A stretch of 44,856 bases of DNA, from the NCBI GenBank assembly GCA_036897485.1, contig JAYMTF010000213.1, positions 1 to 44,856 on the forward strand, read 5' to 3'. Position 1 is the stretch's first letter. The number at the start of each line of letters is the position of its first letter. Below are positions 15,001 through 27,815 of the stretch, piece by piece. A model generated the notes under the pieces. The model saw nothing but the letters and a program-made list of their open reading frames with translations, had not been told where the DNA came from and ran no database searches. Origin of the DNA: Pelargonium nanum. Taxonomy: Eukaryota; Streptophyta; Magnoliopsida; Geraniales; Geraniaceae. The translations under genes were made by a program, and so were the position numbers.

Positions 15001-16142
15001 TTTGGTAACGCTTTTAGAATTCTAAAAAAGAGTATGAGAGTATGTGTGAGATACTTAAGTATTTCCGGTTTAATTTATTAAAAAAGCATAGATATAGGCA
15101 GACTCCGTTCTTGTGATGGGGCTGGTGGAGGATCCGCGGCTAATACAGTTTTAATTAAAAGTTCAATTTCCCTGTTTAACTAATGAACTACTTTTTGAGA
15201 GCTTATTTACTCGTATGCTGAACAAGTTAGCCCTATAATCTATATACAAGGATTCTTAGAATAATATACTGGGGAAGAGCTTTTTTATAAAATCTTATAA
15301 TTATAAATTAAGTGAAATGCAGGGATTGTGTAACTTCTTTCCACACTTACACTGGCTTTAAAATATAAAGAAAAACTATCCGCGTATAGCCTTATTTCCA
15401 AACACTATAGTATCTTGCTAAAAAAAGACCCCCGGAATTTCTTCTAAATCTTAGACTTTACTTAGTATGTCTAAAGCAAGCTTATATAGAAGAAAATTAT
15501 AACGTATGTGTTCTTTTTTCATTACATACAAAGAGTTACCCGCAAAGCTCCTGACAAAAAGCTAATCCGGAAGTGGAGACACAAGACTTTGAATCGAAGG
15601 GAAAACCAAAATACTATAGGATCCAGCCATATTGTTAAGAATTGGATAATAAAAATCAGGTTTTCATCTCAAGGGGAATAGGTTTTTTTCTAAAGCGCCC
15701 ATATAACACGTTTAAGACAAAAAATTCAATTAGGTTTTCAGGCGCAAAGTCGGAGTTACTTTATTTAGTGACTTAAAATGGGTATGCTTATAAATTTTAG
15801 TGGGCTCTTGATAACACGCTTTTCTTGTGTTTATTTCTTCGGCGGAGGGTTAGCTGAGAATTACTGCTTAGATTTAGTCGATAGGACAGTTACTATTGTG
15901 TTACTATCCGGGCTAATATACTTATTATTTACATACTATTCTTAGGAATAGACTTACATGCGACTTTCCCGGACACTTAGTAGTATCCGTGTATAAGGAG
16001 AATCCTATATATAGAAGAATCCTAAAGGAATTCTCGAGCTCTAAACGTATGCAGCTATAATTCTTACAGCAATCTTCGATATCCGGCCCCCGAAAGAAAT
16101 CAATAACAAGGTTTTCGTCGTTTATATGGAAATTCCTAGTCT

Positions 16143-16212
16143 GTAGGTTTTGTAGTTTGAACCTGCGGCCGTTTGATTTATGTCTCCGTGATCGAACAGC
16201 TTGATAGATATT
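16143..16212 (-). pseudogene. tRNA-like relic, identity unclear
   Basis: On the minus strand the T-arm reads GCAGGTTCAAACTACA (16150..16166). It is preceded by a short variable region (CGGCC side) and a D-arm-like TCAAGCTG..GATCA. Spacing between the arms is about right for a class I tRNA, but the anticodon arm lacks a convincing stem and the acceptor ends do not pair. It could be chance, although the T-loop consensus GGTTCAA with flanking arms makes a relic more likely. Confidence 0.3.
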
Positions 16213-17893
16213 AGAATTCTAGATATTAGTTAGTATATTCACACACCGAGACTCTGGGCCTATCTATTATTCCAGCGACTTTGCATATACGTTACTTGCA
16301 AATTACGGCTGTCTCTTATACCAAGTTTTTCAGTGACTTGGGGACCCGTCTTGACAATAAAAGAGGCTTGTCTAAAAGGATTCTCTTTATTTTTTAAAAA
16401 GTATTTTAAGGTTCATATATAGGAGGGAATATTAGAAGTTATGGGTCATTATTGCTGTTTACTACATTTGAGAACTTATTCTCCAAAGGCTAAGAGTACG
16501 CAACTTTTGTACTGGGAAACACTAAATGAAGAGCAGAACCCTTTTCAAAAAATATAGTTGCTTTGACTTTAAGTCGTTTTCAAACAAGGTCTTGTATTCT
16601 ATTCACTATAAGTTTTTCGGTCTCTGATTGCCTTTATTAAAGCTTTTCCAAGCAAACTAGAGTGCAACACGTCTTGTCTTTTATAGGTAATGTCCGAGAA
16701 TTTTATCATCTTTATTTTACTCCGCTTTATCTTCACTGCAGGGTTGCTCTATATTGAATTATTAAGGCGCCCCTCTAAATTGTTACACTTAGGTTTGAGA
16801 GAATTGAGAAATAGCTAAGACTCTAGCGAAACGAAACTCAAAAGGGCTTCGTTCTATCCAGGAGGATTTTGTACACTGATAAACCCGAATTTTCTCTACC
16901 CAAACTGGACGGTCATCTCTAAGTTCGAGCCGTCCCTTCCCGATCTATTTCGTTTTGCATTAGAAGGAGAATTAGCAGTAATTAATAATAAGTGTAACTT
17001 TAACTTCAGCAGCCAGTCAAGAACTCTTAAAAAAGTAAAGGACTGTATACGCTTATCTGATTCAACAGGAACTTCTTGGTGCTTGACCGTGAATAAGGAT
17101 TCGTTATAATTACCAAGAGAAAAAGAGTATTCAATATATCATGTCTCTTATTTAAAAAGCTTCAGAGTTGTACCTTATGTTTGGACAGAGATTACCTTTA
17201 TTATCTTTTATATAGTATTTTTTAGCAATAGAAGCGATTATAGAGCTTCTTCTAACGGGGAATGACTCGCTGGCAGTACAGCTTTTATTCCTTATGGCTG
17301 CTGACAATTACAAATTCAAAAGAAAAAGAGCCTCTTACTTTTGAACAAAGCTCCTAACTGGAGAGAGGCATATATCTAACCTCTTACACTTAAAGGACTA
17401 CCAAAAGAGTAAGCCCTTTTTAATTTAATAGTTAATCTGGATTATAAGAGATCTTGGTAATATCCTAAATCGAGAGGGACATAGGGATTCCTAATTAATT
17501 ATGTAACGTTTTCCTTGTTTGCTCTTTCTTTTTTGTAACGGGAATTTTAAATAAGATTCTACTTCGTATTAGTTAATTTCAACACTTAATTAAGGGGTTA
17601 GGGCCTTTCCCTCAGAATTGGAAGATAGGCGCTGTTACTATAAAGTCTTTAAAAATCTGCTGTTACAGGTATTCAAGGATTTATATATTTAGTCATTGGT
17701 GGTATTTCTTATTTTGAGAGTGAGAGGGCTCTATTTATACTAAGCAATTTAGTTGTTAGATAAAGTAAAATTAGAGCTTCCCACTAACTAATTGTGAATA
17801 GGAAAACCTTAACACCTTCACACGCTATATAATATTGATTCAAAAAATGGATGAACAACCAGATTAGGATACTCCTTAAAAATAAAACGTATT

Positions 17894-17964
17894 GTAATAA
17901 TAGTAATTTGAACCAACAACATTCGAGAATTCGGTGGGTTGCTCTACCACTTAGAAATAAAAAA
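17894..17964 (-). pseudogene. tRNA-like relic (tRNA-Thr-like layout)
   Basis: On the minus strand this reads as a D-arm CTAAGTGGTAGAGC (17941..17954), a 27-base middle section, and then GGTTCAAATTACT (17901..17917 side) as the T-arm. The gap between D-arm and T-arm equals that in plastid tRNA-Thr(GGU). The A-rich tail beyond the D-arm also resembles that gene's acceptor side read backwards. The anticodon stem is broken, so this is a degenerate copy. Thr is the best guess rather than a firm assignment. Confidence 0.4.
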
Positions 17965-19656
17965 GATTTTATGCTAAAGGATCCTTATATATTTCACAGA
18001 ATTGAAAATATAATAAGTGCGCTGGGGGTTATCCTTATATTCCAAATTACCCTTAAAATGAGTCCATTAAAACAAATGTTACTTTATAGGGTTACTTCGT
18101 TTCGGATATGAACAATTTTTTTCCCTTTATAATTGTATTTGAGATCACTCTTATTGGATATATAATCATTGTTTTTATGATAGTCAGTCGTTTCTATAGT
18201 CTATAATTAGTCCGGAATGTTATAAGAAAACTGGATCCGTTTGTCCAAACTAGCTTGGTAAGCAGACGACAATTCATGTGCTAGGTCGTAACCTGGGTCC
18301 TAAGTACGGGATTTTCCTTTTTTGATTCGCTTACTTTTCGTATAGCGTTTAGAAGTATAAATCCTTTGTTTGAGCTTGAAATAATTTTAAATACTAGTTG
18401 TTTCTAAAATTGTCGGGCAAAGAACTTCTAGTACGTTACTTTGCGCTGAGTCTTTCTTTTTATGTACATTACGTATGATTTAAATATGGTATAGGGTATA
18501 GTAGCACTGCTTAATAGCCAAGAGTAGGTACAGAATAATCCTTAACTACGCTATAACTAGCAGATAGTATAAATCATATAAATGGGGGCTTGCAATAAGG
18601 AAATTATTCTTTGTTATACTTAATTAAATACTTGGAATACGAACTATTTACAAGGGAATAATCTTAATAAGTAAAAAAACACCGCGAATCTACTCTACAT
18701 GAAGCCTTGACTTATAAAGTTGATAAATTCCATCTCTTTTCCTATCAGAAACAGTATAGTCAAACTCTAGAGTTATGAAACGAAACAGATATAGCTCGAT
18801 GCTCACACATTCATGCTTTTACCTATCTCTTCATAGGTAGACTGTGGATTTATAGTTCTATACGTGAGCTTAGTAAGAAAAGGGTCCTTAATCTTTTTTT
18901 TAGCTTTTTGGTTTCTTATTCCTATTTTAATTTAATTACTGTATCCTTAAGTTAAATGGATTAAGCAAAATCTTATTCTAAGTGATTTCATTCTTGCTAG
19001 GCATGTTAAAAGAAAATCCAGTATTATGGAGGATATTAAACGACATTCGCGAACTCGGTATTTCATATCTATATTTATGTATACGGAAAAGGCGAATTTA
19101 AATAACAAAAAAGTGGAACTCTTTTCTTATTAATTCCCCAATTATTTAAATGTATCTTCAATAATGGAATCCTCTACTAAGTCCCCTTGCTTACCCTGCG
19201 CTAAACTGAGCATAACTTTTTTGTCACATAGTATCATCATACTGGATGAAGAATCCTATTTAATAAGTGAAGCGCAACCAGGAAGACTTTGACTTACTCT
19301 ATTATTTTCTACTATTACTATATAAACTTATAAATTCATTTAGCTTTTCCTCATAAGAATTTATGTTCGTAAGCCGGATTCGTAATGCATTTTAGAGTAT
19401 TAGGACAAGGAGCCCTTTTGACATAACAACTAGTATTAATACAGGCTTGGATAAACAGCACACTCCCTTTACTTTAGATTTCGGTATCATGAATTTCCAA
19501 ATAAAAATACTATAGCTTTAAAAAAACTCGTCCTTCGGTTAGAGAAGGAGCTTCCTTGTTTACCTCGGGATTGTATTTTCTAAGTTTATGATTTCCCTAG
19601 GGTAGTCTTTTATATCTAGGTTACTCTATACTTCATTTAAAATCCTTCTATAAAAG

Positions 19657-19726
19657 TGATCCAGTACGACTTGAACCTACGGCCATTCAGTTAATAACCC
19701 AGTGCTCTACCATGAGCTAGACCCCT
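19657..19726 (-). pseudogene. Degenerate tRNA-Asn (organelle type)
   Basis: This is the clearest tRNA relic in the window. On the minus strand it shows TAGCTCATGGTAGAGCA (D-arm), then a stretch matching organelle tRNA-Asn(GUU) at about 24 of 29 positions through the anticodon and variable regions, then GTAGGTTCAAGTCGTAC (T-arm with one mismatch pair). The loop now reads TTATTAA, which would give anticodon ATT instead of GTT. The anticodon stem and most acceptor pairs (AGGGGTC against TGGATCA) no longer match, so it should not be a working tRNA. D-arm and T-arm lie at normal spacing, so this is descent from a real tRNA gene and not chance. Confidence 0.7.
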
Positions 19727-22700
19727 CCTTCTATTACGTACAAGAATAAAAGCATATTCTCATTAGTGCTTATACTAAACTTTAAACTTTTAAGATAATA
19801 TGTATTAACTTAGTAAAATATTCTGTTATAAAACCCTCCAACTCAGATAATAGTGGATAACAATAGCAAAACAGAGAAGGCTATCTATTGGATATAGATC
19901 CAATAGTCATTCATTGAATGGTAGATTGGTCTCTGTATTGGGTTGACTAGCCCTCTAGGGAGTACCCCCCCAGATACCGGCTTTAACTAGGGTTCTTTTT
20001 AGGGTATTATTCTTTTTGAGGTTGTCAAGGATACTTACAATGTAACGCGGGAAATAAGGTTTCGCTATTTGTAATAATGAAACAGAGAGGTATCCTATTT
20101 TAAACAAGAGTAAACAAGAATGATATTCGTTTAAAAGCTAGAGCTAGGCCCGTAAAATAAACCTAACTAGCAGGGATTTAATTCTGTTTGAAAAAAAAAA
20201 AGTACTTTAAAGGCTTTGATCTATATTAATGAAAACCCTATTAGTAAAAAGGAAATTGACTAACTTAATCGCGGTAAAACCTATTCCCAGCTTGGCTAGG
20301 ACCAAAAGGAATTCCTTATTAAACTAGGAGGGTCCAGATATAACGTATAGTCGGGTATATCTGTAGTTACTGAAGTAAGGCACGGCTCTTAGAAAATCTG
20401 CTTTTGATAATGGGGGGTCTATTCGAATTCAAGTTAAAAGCTGTTACATTATGTAGTTTTTCTGTATAGAGTTCACAAAGTATAGCCTAAAAACTAGTAA
20501 TATCCTATTATTGTAAATATATTTTAGCGTGTTCTGATTCTTTTAATGGTCGTAAAGTGGGAATTTTCTTTTAAAGGGATTTGAAGTTAGTTAGGCCGAT
20601 AATCCAATAATTATAGTTGTTGTAAATGTTATATTATTATATACTATGGTGGTGTACTGGAGATAAGGTATGAGGTCTCCCATAGTTAAGGGGGCTTACT
20701 AGATTTAACACTTACAAGGAAAAAGTTCTCTTTGTAAAAATCCGTATTAAAAAGTAGTTTCGTTTCTTTAATAAAATTGCTGGATAATATTTAATTAACA
20801 GGAAATGTATATCAGCTAGACTTTTTTTCCTCCTAGGATAACTATGATAAAACATAAAGTGTAATATGCTTCGTCTTAACTAGAGAAAGGCGGGTTCGTG
20901 CACGGGGCTTCTCCAAGTGATATGGTATACTCCTGTTTATAAACAATCTAAATGGAATTAAATTAATAGAGAAAAGAGTAACTCATTAAGGAGAGTCCGC
21001 ACAATACGAGTATCCTGATGACGATCGCTAATTATTTAATATAATAAAGGGTTTATAAAACTACCAATACAAAGGCAAACTTAGCAGCAACTAATTAGAC
21101 TTAGAAAAACGGGCTTCGGTTCTTTTGCAAAAGGAGTTTGTTTACTCGGGCTAATATCTCATACAGATCCCTTTTTTGTAAGAAGTTAATGCATTTTGGA
21201 CTTAGGTATACACTGCGCTCTTCTTGGGTTATTACTATAAGTATAACTCTGTTTGTCAGGTCTACTCTTGGGTTGATCTGAACTAGTCTTAACTTTCTAT
21301 AAAGCTAATAGTTAGCAGAATCTCCTGTTCTTTACAAAGGTACATACTACCATTCGTCTTGTAGGGGAAAGCTTGCGTGAGTACTCCTATCAAGTATTGC
21401 CTAGTTATAAAAAACTAGCTAAGCTTGAACTCAAAAAGAACTCTTTTTGCATAATAAATATGAAAAGAAGTCCTTAATTTGCACTCCGAAATTGTGTTGA
21501 AAAGCTTTCTTTCAGTTAAATTAATACGCGTTACAATTGTTTAAAAAAGTAAGAAAACCCTTTTAGTAAGTGGGTCTTCCCTCGTATTAGCAGAACATAA
21601 ATATGGTATAAATTTTAATAACTTATAATCATTTAAAGAAAGTACTTTAAGTTTCTAATATATTTTTCCTCATGCATATTCCAAAGTTTCACAAGCGTTT
21701 TTTATCTTAAAGTTCAAGGAAAGTACTAACTCACAATAAATAAGAGGTTCAAGTCTATTAGCTAGCTAAGGTTCCAAACTCTAGGTACACTCCCATGGGT
21801 ATTATGCAACTAGAGCGCGCTATCCTATAATGAAAGTTTCAGTCTCAAGTTTCTTGGTGGTGTAATGCCGTCTCATATCGAGAAAAGATAGAAGCAGTAC
21901 TTTGCTCTCTGCTTTCAGTAAAAAGGAAAATGGGGTCTTATCTGAATATATGCTTGTACATAGGAGGTCTACTACTCAATTACTTAGAGAGCCCCTGTTA
22001 GATGCCCTTATGAGCACAGTTAAGTGGTTATTGTAATCTCGGACAGTTATGTACCCAAAGGGTAAAGAATATGTTACGCAATTATTAAAACTTCAACTAC
22101 CTTTGCAAAAGCTCCTAATTTTAAACAAAAGGATTTAAGGACGCAGTGACGAAGTAGGTTAGTGACAGCTGTATTTGAAAGATATTATTGTTAAATAGTT
22201 AGAGAACTAAGCGATAACTCTTCGAAAGAAATTATTGAGTACAATTTTTATTAGGCATTCGACCGAAACTCCAAGATTTATGTATAATATAGCTTAGAGC
22301 TGTCGGTTGTTAAGAATAATCAAGTCGGGATCCCGTTTCTCTTTTATGTACTAAGAATTTCCCTATAAAGCTAAAATGATCTGATATGAATTACGAGTAA
22401 TTGCAGCTGAGAAGGAATAGGAGACATCCTGGGGTAAGAGGTTTACCGTATACAAAGGAAGGTTATTGCTAATTTTTTTAATTAATTGATGAATATGGGC
22501 TTCTTCGTTACTGACTTTATTTAAGAACCCTACTTAAACCAAGCAAGGAGCTCCTCTTTAGTAGTATAAACTAACGATGTCATGTTTTTAATTGCGTGTA
22601 AGCCTTTCTCTATCTAAGGGATTTCATTAGCGATAAGAAAGATGGTACTTTTATTTTAGCTTTTTTTAAATAGAATTCTTGGAAACGGCCAGTAGTATAA

Positions 22701-25700
22701 ATATATAGAAAAGGAATCCCATTTATCATTCACAACCAATCTCCACAAAAAGCACAAAAAGATATTCCATGTTACAGAAGCCCTTTGCGGCGATGCAACC
22801 GAACCTTGTCAAAATCCAAGCAATGAGGTAAAGTTTATACAGAACCTAATATCAGAATATCCTCTTCATTATCATCTTCGTAGGTAACTTAGGGAATCTT
22901 GGGATTAGAAATCCTTTTGAGTACACGGACTCGTATCATATATTATTGGTATTGCTTTCACTACAATACTTTGTATTTGTATTTGGACTCTCCAGTGTAG
23001 AAATTCGTATATCTAAACGTGCATCCTTCTTGTATCCACTTTGTATAGAAAATGAAAAGGCTTCCGTGTAGACTAATAGAAAAAGGTATATTCAGTACCT
23101 TGATATAGTGAGTACTCTTATTAAAATTTATAGTTAATATCTGGGAAAAGCTAACTATTTCAACTATTCAACTATGACGAAAAATTTACTTCGCTACAAC
23201 CCTGCTGACTATACCTCAGTTAATTTAATAATGAGCATCCTATAATTAGTAATTAGAGGGTCTCCTCTATGTTCTTACTTGGCACTATATAAGAGGCTGG
23301 ATTACGACCTTATGTATATAAGTTTATAGGAGCTCGTTCGTAACTAAAAACTTCGTTATGTTAGCAGCGGGCCTAATAATAGAAATCGTTATGAACAAAA
23401 GGTTAAAGTTTGGACTCTGATTATACCATAGTTACAAGAGCTCCTTATTGGCATTCTCATTGTATATCAAGGAAGGAGCTTTCTATTTAAACACAGTAAA
23501 TGGAAAATTCTTGCTTCTCGTCTGACACTGTATTAGGTGAGTCACAAATTGGCGGTTCAACTTTGTAATAAATAAGAAATACGGGATCCTTGAGTAACTT
23601 AGATATAGATAAAAAAATGAAACCTAATTCTTTCCTTAGACTGCTTGTTTTTTAGACTCGTATTTGGCTCTTGACTAAAGTTAGAATAGAACAATTTAAG
23701 CTCGGAATTCTTTTTTTACTACATTTGATTCTTATTATTAACTCAGTTTTGTTGGGTTTTAGGTCTAAGTTTTTCTTATACTTTCTTTTACCTAGATGCC
23801 CCTTGACTACTAAACCTATTCCCTCCTCCGGCTGGTATAGAGGCACCTTGTGTTATATCCCAAATCTCGATTTGTTTAATCAGTCTCTTATCAGATATGC
23901 CTTTTTCGGAATTGTAGAAATTGCTTATTAGACTACTAAAAATTAGGCTTTTTTAAAAAAAATCTATAAAATAAATTCTCAGAATTCCTTCTAAATATTA
24001 ATAAAAGGACCGCAAATGACTAAATAAAGCGGTTAAATCTAATAGACTATTTTTATGATGAAGATGATAATATAAAACCTATTGTTTTTGTATCGTAATG
24101 TAACAGAGAAGGGAAATCTAGATTACTCGTAGAATAAATAACATAAGTATAAGTGATTCGCTAATTTAGATCGACAGTGCTCGAATCTACAAGTATCCTT
24201 TCAAAAAGAGTATTACACCTATTTCTTGGGTCTATCAATCTCGATTAGAAACTCTAATATATATAACGTTATATCCTTAATTAGTCAATCCCATGTGTAT
24301 CACAAGTACTAAATTCCGCTTTTTCTAGGGTACCTTTTAAAGCTCTGTAATCCTTATTTGGAGTAACTCCACTTGCTTCTGGTCGGGATTAATTGCTCAA
24401 GAGAACAAAGCGTCGGCCTACTGTTTAAATTGAAAAAAGGATTTCTTATGGTTACTAAATGATGTAAAGTGCTAGATTAAACTGAAAATTTAGCTTTCTA
24501 AAACTATACTATAAATGTAAGCGAGTTTTATAAGGGTATAAACACCTCTCTATATCATACGATCCTACTATCAAATTCAATAAAAATACCCATTATTAAA
24601 TAGAATTTAATAGTACAAATAAAACGTTAGGTAAGCTTGTATAGCTTAAAAGGGAGGGAACCTTATTACAAGAATACCGACTCTATAAATTAGTACAAAA
24701 AAGCTACAGAATATAGAGCAAGAAAATAAAGCAACTAGAACAATTAGACATTGGCTACACTTAAAAAACTGGTTAGGCAAACTTGTTAGGTATAGTAATA
24801 TAATAGTTCTTTTTTTTCTCTTTCTAGATATACCCTTTTTAAGGGGGAATTACACTTTTAGCCTGAGTATCCTTCAATCTAGAAGTGCTACAAGTCTTTT
24901 TTAAGTGAGCCCCCGTACCCCAAATTTAAAGGAGTAGATTCTCTAATCTTCATTTAATCCTGATATTCTTAATTTTAATACGGGTCCGCATAAGAGATTG
25001 CTATAGCCAGTACCAGTAGTAGGGAACCTTTTACATCAAGGCGAAAGTTTTTAATTTTCATAGAGTTTAGCTTATCAGGTAGAATTAAAAGGAGGACCTC
25101 AAAGCGTGTATTCTTTGTATATTAGCTTTGTCGCTCCACAATTACTTGAGGGTTTATCAGATTATTTAGGGGTAGCCAACTAAGAGGACCTAAGTAAGTC
25201 TTCTCACATCTCGATATTAACGTATTCATCGTATGCTGCTTATAATAATCACTAATTTAGTTTAAGAAAAGCTCTTTAAGGACCAAATAGAAAACTCACT
25301 GGCTATCATCTCCTGGTAAACTTAATCCCGGGGTTTTTGTTAAAATAACAGGACCCTTTTACTTGCTTTAGCTTTGTAGATACCTTGTACATTACATAAA
25401 TTCTATTATTCCAGAGCCTATAAAGACTTCTACTACATGTCATAAGGAACTCCGTTATTCTCTCCGGTGTACTTAAATAAAAGAAATTTCTAGAAAGATT
25501 CTTGTATCCATTCGTGCAAAGTAATACGAGGACTTTATCAATTGTCCATCTGAAATAGAAGTCGTAAAGCATAAAAGATTCTCACATAACAAGGAGTTTA
25601 GTGGATGGCTACCACTTTGAATAAATACACACTATAATGAAGAGCCCCTTAAAAGATCCAGCACGGTTTCCTCAGTTATTAGTAATACGAGTAACCTTAC

Positions 25701-26135
25701 TTTCTAATGCGGACGGTTCGAGGCGGGTTGATACCAGCATTTAGAAGTATTTTCTTAGGTCATAGTGTAGAATGGAGCAGGTAAGTTTTTCATTGTAATT
25801 TGGTTGGTTATCTTTCGCGGCCAGAATTCATTTGGATTTTTATGTCAAGGATCTCAGAGCACTTGTAGCTCTTCTGTTTAGGGAACAATGCGTACTAAGG
25901 TATACCTGCCTAAAACAAAGGTATAGGACTGGGAAAAAAGAGTCGTAGCATTTCCACAAACAGGAAAAGTGCTACCCGCAGTTCAAATGAGGGACTAATA
26001 AAGCCCTCTCGAATAAGTGATAAGGAACCGTTTTTTACTCATTTGTGAACCGGTAATTGAATTTTCAACACTGTAGGCGCCTAAGTGCAAAATTAAAGCC
26101 CCTCCTTGTCTTGGTGTTAAAAATGCTCTAATCGG

Positions 26136-26205
26136 GGCCCTTTTTAGTTGTATTTGAGAATTTCGGTCCGAGTTGGTTCGTAGGCTTACGTTTATTTGGG
26201 AGTCC
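26136..26205. repeat. Dispersed repeat, copy B
   Basis: This is the second copy of the repeat at 8124..8190, in the same orientation and 18 kb away. It shares the 18-base core and the outer GGCCCTTT and GTCC boxes. Between them are substitutions and single-base length changes, which suggests an old duplication or two insertions of one family. The possible anticodon position that reads CAT in copy A reads CGT here. No open frame or terminal repeats were seen. Confidence 0.55.
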
Positions 26206-27749
26206 GTACTAGAATTGTAAATAATCGGGGTTCCTAGGGATTTATAAGTTATACATAAGCCAATTGCACTCCTTCTACCGAATTCACTTGTTACTTAAAG
26301 CCGTTCTATTTTCAGTTATGTATTAAAAAGGGGGTTCTATTTCTACTAAAAACAAAAAAGTACTCTATCAGGTAAAGCTAGAGAGTTGCTCATCCTTCGA
26401 GTTATAAATAATAAAATGGGATTCTAAGTGAAAAACAGAAGTAGAGTAATTGCTTAAACCCAAAATTTAAGAGTTCGTTCCTATATATAAACACCCCTTG
26501 CGCCTTACATACGTATAGGACCCCTAATGAAAAGGAAAAATTAACTAGTTACTTTTAAGGTCAAGAGTCTTTCTATAACATAAGGCAGTAGAAGCAAATT
26601 ATGAAAAAGACTTAAATTCCCTCCAATTCCAATATAGATATCCAGATTCCTATACTGGTAAATTTACCAGAAAGCAAGGGCATATCTTTGACACTTCTTG
26701 ATTGACAGGTTCCTCCACATTAACAGATACCTGTATCCCACGTACTCAGGGACTTTCTTCTTAGTTTGAGTTACTCTACTAATAAAAAATAGAATTGTAT
26801 AAAGATATTGGATTCTTAGTTAGCTAGACTGGGTAACCTATGACTTATAAAAAACGCAACTATCGGTAAAATATACATATTTTTGTATTATTCCTAATTT
26901 TAGTATTAAATACTTGAGAAAGTTGTATATAGGGAATGGTGTTACGTGGTCACCAGCTCCTTAGAATGAAATCTCTTGTACAAAAGAGTATGTATTTTCT
27001 TGTGTTATATAGGGTTTGAATCGTGGAGATTTACAAGACTGCTAAATTTTGAGAAGATCCTTAACCAAAGTAAAGGTTTACTAATAATATCCTTATAAAG
27101 AGATAACTACTTTCTTAGCTTGTGGGAGTTTTCTAGCCCTGCAAAACCCTGTATTTACTCTCGAGAAACAGCCCAAATTATGCTTAATATTAAGTTATGG
27201 AATAAAAAAATTAGGTACTATACTGCAAAGGTTTTTAAAGTATTGAATCCTGAAATCTTAGTAAAGCCAGAGCCTCATCTAAAGTTTTAGTTAGGAGGGT
27301 TACGCTTGTGTATTGAAATTCTCTTATATTCTTTGAGAATCCAAGTTATGGGTGAGACGCGTTTAAAGTAATTTTTTATAATCAAGTTCAAACGCCCTCT
27401 ATGGACCGGACTGCATAGGGCAGGGGAGGAACCCTGGTAATTTTAGAAGCCTAAACCCTCAATTATATAAGATAATAAGTAAGGGAGTGTGTCAGTATAA
27501 TTCACAGTAACAGGGCTGAACCTTCCACCCTTTCTGGTAAATTCACACTGTATCTACCATATTTAATATATTGTGAAGTAAGGAAGGCAGACTATAAGAC
27601 AGACGACTCCTAGTATTTATACTTTTACAAAAAGTAGTATGTAGCATATTTATTACGATAAGATTTAAACCTAATTAGTAAAAAGCGTTAACCGAATGGG
27701 GTACTTACTGAAACTTTCAATCCAGGGCGCTCTTTCATAAATTTTGAGT

Positions 27750-27815
27750 GGTTAATTCCGGGTTCGAACCCCTTTGCATGCCGATTCTCTGAACCGATGC
27801 TTTACCGATTCGATT
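27750..27815 (-). pseudogene. tRNA-like relic (tRNA-His-like)
   Basis: The plus strand shows GGGTTCGAACCCC at the T-arm position (27757..27773). It is followed by GCATG in the variable region, GATTC in the anticodon arm, and a D-arm side CCGATTCG, in the order found in reversed plastid tRNA-His(GUG). The variable stretch is two bases longer than normal, and the anticodon triplet is not preserved. Its identity is therefore tentative, and the acceptor stem cannot be traced. Confidence 0.4.

Noticed and set aside
23652-23931. Overlapping open frames on both strands, the plus one apolar (LGILFLLHLILIINS)
   Set aside because: Neither resembles a family, and a T-rich strand gives apolar translations by chance.
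27000-27060. Possible tRNA-Tyr-like text (GGTTTGAATC..ATTTACAAGA)
   Set aside because: Only the T-loop-like box and one anticodon-like word match. No D-arm is found at the right spacing.
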